From Glycine soja (lineage: Eukaryota; Streptophyta; Magnoliopsida; Fabales; Fabaceae): a stretch of DNA of 64,000 bases. Under the pieces are notes generated by a model. The model was given only the letters and a program-made list of their open reading frames with translations. It ran no database searches and had not been told where the DNA came from. The position numbers were made by a program, and so were the translations under genes. The stretch lies in contig NC_041019.1 in assembly GCF_004193775.1 (NCBI RefSeq), positions 1,991,501 to 2,055,500 on the forward strand. The letters run 5' to 3'. Position 1 is the first letter of the stretch, and each line of letters begins with the position of its first letter. Shown piece after piece: positions 52,151 through 61,908 of this stretch.

Positions 52151-55100
52151 ATTCTTCTTTGTACTTTTGCATATTCTTCTTTCACTAACTCTTTAAAAAC
52201 AGTTTTAAAAAATCATTTTTTGAAAACTTAAAAATGAAAACATAATCATATGCACATGTTTGTGTTGAGAATTTTGAAGGACTTTTGAAATTAAGAAAGA
52301 AAAAAGAAAAAATTGTTTCGACAACTCAATCCACCCTACCACGCAACCCACCTATATCACAACTTGTGAGTTGTGTGAGAGGGGATGTGGATAAGTTACT
52401 ATATATATGTAATTCAACTTTCAAGATATAATATGTGTATTAGACGGGATAGTTGAGTTAATTCTTTTTGTCATCTCTAGAAATTAGAGAAAAGTATTTT
52501 CATATACAATATTCGACTGTTTCAAATAAAAGTGTATTCTAAAAAGAATAATTGCAAGGAAACAACTAGTTCAAAATCAATTTTTTATGTAATTTTAAAT
52601 AATGCAAACTAATTCTTGTTGGTTAAATTTGTTCGTTAACTAAAATGATAGGAACTAATTTTAAATTATTTTTCAGAATCCAAATATTAAAAAAAATTGT
52701 ATTATTTAAAAACATAGGATAATTTTTCCAAACAATTTAAATTGTAAAATTAGAATTGAATTTGAAGAAAAATTGTAAGGATTAAATAAATTATGTAAAT
52801 GTGTAATGTTTAAATGTATAAAATTTAAATATAGATAGAAATTAAAATACACACAATGCATTTGTTTATAGTCATCTAATAATAAATTTCCATATAATTG
52901 AACATTATTAACTTTTTTAATAAATATTTAAAAAATATATTTAGGCTTGTTCCTATTTGTGAGTGTAAAAATCTCCATAATAACATTGAATTAAAATTAA
53001 ACTCTTTTAAAATTATATTAGATGAATTAAATCAAAATTTACATTTACATAGTTAAAAATCTTAATTCAAATATTTGAAGTCATGCTTTAGCTCATTTAA
53101 TTTTAATCAAAATCAATTCTCAACCAAGTGATTGAGTGCATGTTGAGTTTAATTACTTATTTTGAGAAAATAATTTTTGAAGTTCTTTAGGAAAATAATA
53201 ATAATAATATTCTTTTTAATAAATCAAATCCAAGATGTACTTGTACTTTTTATATAAATAATAACAGGTCATGGTGATATATATACTTCCTTTTTTTTTA
53301 ATCAACACGTACTTCTATGCCACAAACAAATATGATGTTTATAATTTCATGTGTATTATGGTATTTGTATAAATGAGTTTCGGTAAAAAACAATAACCAA
53401 TATTAGTTGGAGACCCTGAGTCTAAATAAGGCGAGTACTTCCTTTCAACAAGGTTTATTTATATTTAAAATCAGAATCTTGAATCACTTAATTTAGGAAC
53501 ACAGTTTTATTACCACTTATGTTAATTATGACTAATTTTGTAATTTAGGCTTAATCCATGTAATTTAGCATTTTTTTCATCTTAGATCTTGTATTTTTTT
53601 TTTCATTTTTAATTTTTATAAAATATGTTTGTTTTCATGTTAAATTATTTTAGATAACATTTTCAACTATACCAAAAAAGTCTTTTAAACAGTAAAAAAT
53701 GTTATCTAAAACAAATACATTTTGAAATAACTAAAATAAATTAATTTTAAGAATAAAAATATAAAAAATGTTAAATTACACGAAGGAAAAAAATATTGAA
53801 GTGTATAATTGAATTTAGAATTTGATGTGTATAAATAAATATAAAGGTGTAAGATGTATTTGGCAATGTTGTGGAAATGAAATAGTGGATTGGCAGAGAG
53901 AGAAAAGGTGAAACAGTGAAATGGGGTCGTAATATGGCCTACTTGCTTAGCCCTGCTGGTGCGCTTCCTATGTCTTTCCATAAATAGGAAGTTTCCGTTT
54001 GTTGTGAAATATCTTTCTGGAGGACCCTGTTCCCTCTTTTCATTTCTTTCAGTCACATATTCAAAACCAAGGGCTTTTCTTAACTAGTATATTATTAATA
54101 TTTTAGGTCCTCAGGATAAAAAATTATAAATTTAAAATATAAAAAATGTAACATTTATTATTAACAGTATATTCTTATTATAATTTTTAGTAATAAATTA
54201 TTTATTAATTCTTTAATAATTATATATATCAGTTAAATTAGTTTTGGTATTATAAAAAAGTAAATATATTCCCCAAATTAGTATTAAAAGTTGGTTTAAG
54301 TCCTAACATTACAAAAACAGTCAGTTTAAGAATTATACAAATTAGAAATTGACTGATACACACTAAAGTTAGGGATCAAAATAATTTATAGTTATTATTA
54401 TTAACAATCAAATTCTCAAATCTTTAATATTAAGTGTCAAAAATGATAAGTAGTTACTAAATTTAAAGATTAATACACCGAAAAAATGGAAGATTAAAAT
54501 AATTGAAATTATAATTTTAAAGGTGAATTTAATAATTTTCATTCTATTAAATTTTTTTTAGCAAATTTTGATTTTTTTTCCAATTATTTTTAAGACAAAA
54601 ACATGAATTAATATGCAATGTTGGTCCTAACCTTACAACCTACTTATAAATTAAAAGTATTCTTTAGTTTTTATATAAATTAAAATTACATAAGTAGTGC
54701 ATATTTTTTCTATAAGTACCAAGGATATTCTATATTTTTTTAATATTTTAAGTTAAATATTTGATTATAAATATCACGTGATTTTCTTTATTTTTAATTA
54801 ATTTTTAAATATGTAATAATTATAGTTAAATATTTTATTTCTTAGAACAACTAAGAGTTCTTATTTAATAAGTTTTTTTTTCTGTATATATTACAATAGG
54901 AATAATTTGAAAATTATTATAACGTTTTATGATATCATCAATTATGTCACGTTGATCGTTCTCATTTTTCCCTTTCACTTATAATCCTTTACGAGGTTTT
55001 AGTTTTTACTATAAATTTAAGTTTCTTCGTTATTTCCAATTTCATTTTTCTTTTTCCTTATGATTCTAAAGAGAAAGCTTTGCATCCGTGCTTCTGCAAC

Positions 55101-57563
55101 GCTACTGTATTCACTCCTATCATCAAAACTTTGTTTGACTTTTTCATGATAGCAGTATATAATTATATATGCAATTGTCTCTCTTCCTTGTTTTTGTTCT
55201 CTTATCGTTTTCGATAGAGAAACTATATTATAAATAAATTTTACATAAAAATATATAAAAGAGTGAGATTTTTTTAAAACGGATAAAAGAGTGAGATAAA
55301 AAGAGAAGACAGAAAATTTGTGACAAGATAATTAATGTAATGAGAAAACTTAAAAAAACAAAATATTTTTCTCATATAAATAATAAAACTCTTTTCTTTA
55401 TGTGTGAAACTTATTCTACGAAAAAAGTAAAAGAAATTGCTATATTATATTTGTACAGCAATAATAAAACTCACACCAAGGTTGCTATAGGGAGGGTCCT
55501 GGAACACCACGACCACGAGGTTTGCCAAAAAATATCCACACTCCCACTGGAAATAAAATTCCTAATCACCATAAGCACATTTCGATACACAAATCATTAA
55601 TCCAAATAATACTGTATTTAATCTCTTTAAATGAAATATTAGATTTAAGTGTTGTAGATAAAAAAATGTGATTAGAATAAAAAAATAATCAGTTAAATTC
55701 TTTAATAAAGATTAATAATCAATAATATCGAGGAATTGTGTAATATTTTTCTTCCACAACAAATTTCCCAGAATGTGTAGTAAAAGTGAGACTCGACCAA
55801 ATTTTATAAATTTTCTGTCATTTCACAGTTTGACCACAACCAAACCAACTAACGAAGGGTAAGTGATGGGTGCCAAGTCCAACCCCCGATACTGAAAGAC
55901 TTAATCCTTTTTGCATTGAAAGACTTATTCCTAAAGTTAGGACAGTGACTGGGCTAGGGAAAATAGGACCAAGCGTGTTCATAGATATTGATTGTTAAGG
56001 TTTCCTTTGGATTATCTCAGATAGTTGAGGTTACCTCTTTTCGTTTTGGTCTATCTATTTAAGCTTTTTATAGTTATAGTTTGTGGTTTAAGTGTGTCCT
56101 CATATGGGCCTATGATTGGGCCCAAGCGTAATCACTGTTCCACTTTGAGAAACATAAAGGGCGAAATAAATAATTGAGATACTTGAGTTGAGTTTCACAT
56201 CGTTAAGGCCCAAAATTGTTTCAGAACCAAAAGCACAAAAACAATGAAACAAAATGCAAAAGAAGTTTATTTGGGAGTCCAAGTCCAATAATGAATAATC
56301 AAGAGTTAACTTGCCGCAAAAATTGAAACCATCTTCTATTACTGTACGTTAACATTCACATTTGTTTTTTTAAATACATTTTATAAGTTGGAATTTTATC
56401 ATTCTCGATAATTTTGTTATTTGATAATGGTATGAATGGGGGAATTTACAAAGACATTCTGATCTAAATTATCAGTGATTTGAGGTGTGAAAAACGAGAA
56501 GAGTAAGAATGCCATGTTGTAGTTAGAGATTACTTATATGTAGTAATCTATTTTGTGTAATAAAAAGAGTAGGAAAAAATAATATATATATGAATAAAGG
56601 TCTCTTAAGTTCTTTCCATATTACAATTTACAACATGTTTGAGTTGTTTTAAGTTTGATTTCATTAGATTTTCATGATAAGTATGACACCCTAAAAATAT
56701 ATCTTAGATTAAAAACTTAAGTAAATTACCTAGTGTAGTTTTATAGAGTTTTTGTGAATGCATGGTTTGATTTTTGTGAACTTGTTATGTTTAATCAATA
56801 ATTTTAAACTTGAGTCTTGAATATGTAATTAGGTTAAATATTTGATTATTTTTTTGTGCATAGTGATCTTATTAAACTGGAACAATATAATAGATTCGTC
56901 TTCAATGTTTACTCCTCTTTATTTTGAAGGATAGAGGCTAACTCAAACATTTGTTTATTTTTCTTTGTTGTTTATGTGGGTGATACTCCATGGTGAAAAT
57001 GTTATGGGTTAAGTACAATATTGATCAGTAAGATACGCAAGTAAGAATTTGTATCCTGAAAGCCGGAAAGTGAATCCTGAAAATGCATGTTGTAGGGAAC
57101 ATCGTTGAATAAAACTAGACACCTAGATCCTTCGGATTTGGTGTTGTTGCTGTTACAAAGTGCCTAGAGAATAAAGATCACTGAACATGTTAGTGAGTGA
57201 ACCATGCAGGGAGCATTTCCTTGGGTAAAGATCACTGAAATGACTAAACTGTTTTTTCTGGAGTATCTTAAAATATTAATTAGGAGATCATTTCCTTGGG
57301 ATAATCGGTCAAAAACCCCGAGGACCCCCTTTAGGATAATTTCAAAATGAGATAAATCAGTTTTCAGTTGTATTCAAGTGGCATGGAATCATTCTTGGAT
57401 TATGGCCTTAGGAACTTTTAGGTTGGTTTATGAAATTTAGATTATGGCCTTGGCAATGATTAACATGAAACTTATGCATCTTATACAAAATGTTATAGGT
57501 ACTCCTATTCTCTTGGACCCTCATTCTTATTTTAGGGCCTATAAGGACTACATTTTTTTTAAG
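52151..57563. other. AT-rich intergenic region upstream of the retroelement
   Basis: No gene recognised. From about 55850 to 57560 the sequence is less AT-rich and has transcript-like or old-repeat character (for example TTTCCTTGGG occurring at 57217 and 57289), but no conserved protein is visible. Confidence 0.4.
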
Positions 57564-58319
57564 TGTTAGTAACTGTTAGCCCATATTTTTGATGAGCTAA
57601 AAATATGCTCTAAATACGAATTTTGTTAGATACTGTTCAAATCGAAAAGACAAGAAGGAGGGCTTCGAACCATTGGGCGAGTCGAGCGGGCGTATGGTCG
57701 AGTCGAAGGCAATGCAGCAAGATTTCTGGACTTAGCGTAATTTTTGACAAAACTTCACAAAATCAGTTCGACTTCGAGCAATGTGGATAACCGTTCTAAG
57801 GAGCAGTTATGTGCATGCAAGGTGTACGTAGCAGGACACTTGGCGTTAGGATAATGTTCGACCGTTAGGGCAGTTTATTTTTAAATGTCTATATATAGCA
57901 GTTGTTAGTCAGATTTCGAGGTCGCAAATCATTTATACAAATCCTTATATACTCAAAGTACCCAGCGCAGAGAGAAACGAGTACGCAAGGAGAATGTATG
58001 TTTGTGAACCATTTTAAGTTTCTGTAAACTTTACATTTCGAATGCAATGCATTTTTCATTTCACTTTAAAATTCCTGTCTTTTAAATGGTTCATTCGATC
58101 GAATGAACTCGTTGATCCTTTAAATTCTGCAATTTACCTTTCCCTTGTCAGTTTACTTCCAGCATTTCGATTCTTTCGATGAACTCGTTGCAATGATGAA
58201 CATTCAAAGCTTTTACATCTAAAGTGAACACACAATTGACATGCTCCTGAGATTCACTAGTCGATCTCGCAAGCAACTCGATTAGACTAGCGATTGTTTA
58301 CCACATTTCAGCGTAAACA
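57564..58319 (+). repeat. 5' LTR of the Tat/Ogre-type element
   Basis: It ends GCGTAAACA just before the primer site and begins TGTTAG, giving TGTT/AACA ends. Two TGTTAG words occur, at 57564 and 57574, so the first base is uncertain by ten. The TATA box TATATATAG is near 57889-57897, followed by the likely transcription start and R region. The right end is firm because it abuts the primer-binding site; the left end is a motif-based guess. Confidence 0.65.
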
Positions 58320-58322
58320 AAT

Positions 58323-58341
58323 TGGCACGCCCAGTGGGACC
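58323..58341 (+). other. Primer-binding site
   Basis: TGGCACGCCCAGTGGGACC lies three bases after the LTR end and begins with TGG, the complement of a tRNA CCA tail. The matching tRNA would end in GGGCGTGCCA. Its CAGTGGG core resembles Arg-tRNA-primed plant elements, but I cannot name the tRNA with certainty. Confidence 0.7.
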
Positions 58342-58427
58342 GGTCAATTGTGTTTGGCTTTAAAATTATTATTAAAGTTTTGTTTAGAACAGTTGGTTTA
58401 TTGCATTCTTAATTGTTCTGATCTTGT

Positions 58428-61400
58428 ATGCATTTAAGAAGTGGGAAATCTGTTCCACACTTAACAGAATTCAAAACTCGTACAAGGATGGCTAGACCAC
58501 CCCCAAGTAATCGAAACAATGACCTTCCAAATATGGAGGGGCAACCAACGCAGACATCTGTCAGTAATGCCAATATAAATTCCGGCATAGGAGCAATTCC
58601 TGAACAAACTGTTGGCACGATAAGTTCGACCGCTTCGACGGTTATGAATCAGACAGGAGTAACTTCTCCCATGACCAACATGACGTTGGCAAGTTCGACC
58701 ACGTCAGCTTCTGCTCTTGCCCCATGGAATAACCCTAGTTTAGGGAATCCCAGTGGAAGTCCCTTTCGACCGCTTCAAAACCCTCTATATGGCATGCCTA
58801 CATCTTTGATGGCAGGATTGCAAAACTCTCAACCAAATATAGAGAATCTTAATATGTCCTCTCCATCAGGGTCTGTAGCGGGCAATCAAGGTAGGGTAAT
58901 TCCTCAACATTTAACCAATACATCCGTGTTGTCACTCAGACAACAAATGGATGAGAGTAACCATGTTATGGTTAACATGTTAACCCAACAAATAGGAACT
59001 GTCATTAACCCCTTAATTCAAAATACAAATGACAGTTACCAAATGTTAACAAATCAAATAAGTCGAATTGCTGACTTTTTTGGGGCACCACCCATACAGC
59101 AACCACCAATTCGACAGATCCAAATACAGGCGCCTGTTCAAGAGATACAGATGCCTAACAATCCAGGGATGCAAATGGCTCAAGCACCACAACCAGTGGC
59201 ACGCATAGAGCCACCAGCCCAACAGGTCGAACCAAACCCTGGTATAGTTTTGGTAAATAGAAACCAAAATGCTGATGAAGTAATAGGGAATATTCAACAA
59301 AACCGTTTCGATAGGCAGAATAACCTGGCCCAAATGGTCGAAACAATTTTAGTACAGAATGGTTTGAACTTGGGCGTACACAGGCCCAATTTTGTGTCTC
59401 CATTATCTGAGTATGTGTTACAAACAGAGTTACCAAGGGGTGTGAAAATCCCTAAGTTTACTAAGTTTGCAGGAGAGACGAATGAGTCCACTGTCGAACA
59501 CATTGCTAGATATTTGGTCGAGGCAGGGGACTTGGCTAATAATGAAAATTTAAGAATGAAATATTTCCCTAATGCCTTAACTAAAAATGCTTTTACATGG
59601 TTTACAACCCTTCCTCCTCATTCCATACATAATTGGAACCAATTGGAAAGGATTTTCCATGAACAATTCTATATGGGACAGTCCAAGATAAGCCTTAAAG
59701 AGTTAGCCAGCGTTCGACGTAAGGCACCTGAATCAATTGATGATTATTTGAACAGATTCAGACTCTTAAAGGCAAGGTGTTTCACCCAAGTCCCCGAACA
59801 TGAATTAGTCGAAATGGCTGCTGGTGGCCTAGACTATTCGATTAGAAAGAAATTAGATACCCAGTATTTAAGGGATATGGCTCAATTGGCTGATAGAGTT
59901 CGACAACTCGAACGATTGAAGGCTGAAAAGGCTAGAAATTCTAAATTCCATAAGAGGGAAAAGGTTGCATATATCGAAACCAATGACAGTGACCAGGAGT
60001 TCGATATTATTTATGAAGATATCGAAGACAATGAGGTTGATGTAGCCGAATTAAAACCTGGACCTCCTTATGTTTGTAAATTCCTTAAACCTTCCAATGG
60101 AAAAAACCCTGTTGAATCTAAAAATGATAAGTTTGTGTCTAAAACTTATACATTTGATATAACTAAATGTGATGAAATATTTGATTTATTAGTCACAGAT
60201 GGCCAAATTGTTGTTCCTAAGGGTTTGAAAGTACCCCCAATCGAACAACAGAGGAAAAGGGGTTATTGTAAATTTCATAATTTCCTTGGCCATAAAACCT
60301 CACGTTGTGTTCTTTTCAGGGATTTGGTTCAAAAGGCTCTTAACGAAGGGAGGCTCAAATTTGGTGAAAAACCAAAGGTTGCCCAGGCAAATGCTGAAAC
60401 ATCCAAGGTTGCTGAAACTCTCTATGCGGAGCCCCAGGAAATAATGATGGTCGAAGCAATGGAGTTGTCTCAGGTGCAAGTTCAGGGCATATCTGAAGAG
60501 GATTACAACGAGCAAATGAAGGTTGTATATCCTCAGGCTGAGGAGGATTTAATTGATTTCTTGAACAGATGCAAACTCGAAAACAAGATTGTGATGCTCT
60601 GCCCTCGCTGCAGTGCAGTATGTGATAGGGAGGCTACTGAGGGCCTCAAAAAATACCAAGTTGTTAACAAGGGGGCAAAGCAGAACCAACGTTTCGATAA
60701 AGGCAAAAGGGTTATGGTGCAGTCGAACACTAATCAGAAGTCTGGTCGAAGGAATACTTTCGCTCCTCCTGGTTCAGTTCCGGTCGAAAAATGGATGCAC
60801 CAGGGACTCATAAGGTTTAACAAAGGGGCCATGGAAGTAGGTGGTTCGAGTGGAACGAAGCAAATTGGCCCACAGGAGGCTAATAGGTACTCTTATAGGA
60901 ACAATTACAAAGGAAATAATCCTATGACGAGGACCCAATGGCGCAGGTTCCAGCGTCAGAAGAAATTGGCCCAACAGAATCTGCAAACGGGCCAGTATAA
61001 AGAAGTGTCTAGGAGGCCAGTAAAAGAGAGACTCCTGTCTCCAGTGGATGAAGATAAGATGGAGGATGAGGATCTACTGGATTCTGAACCAGACTTTGAT
61101 GTCATTTGTGTGGTATCTATCTTGCCATCTGAATATGATGTCCAGTCTGAAGTTACTGAGATCGAAAGTGAGTTCGATCATTTTGATATGGCTGACCCAA
61201 AGCCAGTATGTTACTATGTTATGAACAATGGCTGTGTGGAAGAACAATTAGCTTATTTCGAAAAGCCAGATTTTCAGATGAAAAGTCATCTCAAACCTCT
61301 TTTCATCAGAGCAAAAGTTGAAAATATTGGCATCAACAAAGTGCTCATAGATGGAGGAGCGGCTGTTAACTTAATGCCTCGATCTATGCTTCACAAGATC

Positions 61401-61907
61401 GGGAAACATGACACTGATCTATCTGCTCATAACATTGTGCTTTCGAATTATGAGGGTAAAACTGGCTATTCTTTGGGAGCCATTCAAGTAGATGTTGCTG
61501 TAGGCAGTATAGTTCGACCAACTCTATTCCTGGTGATACAGTCTAAGGCTAATTTTAACTTGCTATTAGGAAGGGAATGGATTCATGGAGTTGGGGCTGT
61601 GCCATCTACCCTCCACCAGAAACTCATTATCTGGAGGGAAGATGGGATTGTTGAAAATATAGAGGCAGATCAAAGCTTCTATAAGTCAGAGGTTGATAAT
61701 GTTACTGCACAAACCTTTGACAAAAAGTTGGCTAACATAGCACCTTGTGGTGACAAGGAGGCTATTTTCGAATCAAGTGATAATGTTATCCACTCTGTCA
61801 AACTCCATCCTACCTATGGGTTTATATGGGAGAGGGAGGAAATTGATGCTGTTCCCTCTGAAGATGGAGTTATTCCACCAACTGGGTGGAATATATATGA
61901 AGATTAA
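58428..61907 (+). CDS. Retrotransposon Gag-protease polyprotein
   Basis: A 1159-residue ORF. It has a low-complexity Asn/Gln/Pro/Ser-rich N-terminal third and then a retrotransposon Gag capsid-like domain in the middle (WFTTLPPHSIHNW, FHEQFYMGQ, LKELASVRRK, DDYLNRFRLLKARC). A coiled-coil stretch (LADRVRQLERLKAEKAR) follows. A zinc-knuckle-like CKFHNFLGHKTSRC is at 614-627. The aspartic protease near the C-terminus has active-site DGG at 975-977 (LIDGGAAVNLMPRSML) and a later LLLGREWIHG strand. DGG in place of DTG/DSG is common in this lineage. Gag packages element RNA and the protease matures the products. The pol ORF follows one base after the stop, in the +1 frame. The ATG at 58428 was chosen as the first in frame after the primer site. 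Confidence 0.9.
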   Translation: MHLRSGKSVPHLTEFKTRTRMARPPPSNRNNDLPNMEGQPTQTSVSNANINSGIGAIPEQTVGTISSTASTVMNQTGVTSPMTNMTLASSTTSASALAPWNNPSLGNPSGSPFRPLQNPLYGMPTSLMAGLQNSQPNIENLNMSSPSGSVAGNQGRVIPQHLTNTSVLSLRQQMDESNHVMVNMLTQQIGTVINPLIQNTNDSYQMLTNQISRIADFFGAPPIQQPPIRQIQIQAPVQEIQMPNNPGMQMAQAPQPVARIEPPAQQVEPNPGIVLVNRNQNADEVIGNIQQNRFDRQNNLAQMVETILVQNGLNLGVHRPNFVSPLSEYVLQTELPRGVKIPKFTKFAGETNESTVEHIARYLVEAGDLANNENLRMKYFPNALTKNAFTWFTTLPPHSIHNWNQLERIFHEQFYMGQSKISLKELASVRRKAPESIDDYLNRFRLLKARCFTQVPEHELVEMAAGGLDYSIRKKLDTQYLRDMAQLADRVRQLERLKAEKARNSKFHKREKVAYIETNDSDQEFDIIYEDIEDNEVDVAELKPGPPYVCKFLKPSNGKNPVESKNDKFVSKTYTFDITKCDEIFDLLVTDGQIVVPKGLKVPPIEQQRKRGYCKFHNFLGHKTSRCVLFRDLVQKALNEGRLKFGEKPKVAQANAETSKVAETLYAEPQEIMMVEAMELSQVQVQGISEEDYNEQMKVVYPQAEEDLIDFLNRCKLENKIVMLCPRCSAVCDREATEGLKKYQVVNKGAKQNQRFDKGKRVMVQSNTNQKSGRRNTFAPPGSVPVEKWMHQGLIRFNKGAMEVGGSSGTKQIGPQEANRYSYRNNYKGNNPMTRTQWRRFQRQKKLAQQNLQTGQYKEVSRRPVKERLLSPVDEDKMEDEDLLDSEPDFDVICVVSILPSEYDVQSEVTEIESEFDHFDMADPKPVCYYVMNNGCVEEQLAYFEKPDFQMKSHLKPLFIRAKVENIGINKVLIDGGAAVNLMPRSMLHKIGKHDTDLSAHNIVLSNYEGKTGYSLGAIQVDVAVGSIVRPTLFLVIQSKANFNLLLGREWIHGVGAVPSTLHQKLIIWREDGIVENIEADQSFYKSEVDNVTAQTFDKKLANIAPCGDKEAIFESSDNVIHSVKLHPTYGFIWEREEIDAVPSEDGVIPPTGWNIYED

Positions 61908-61908
61908 T

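Noticed and set aside
59046..60986. Antisense frames within the gag-protease ORF
   Set aside because: Shadow frames of a confirmed retroelement ORF.
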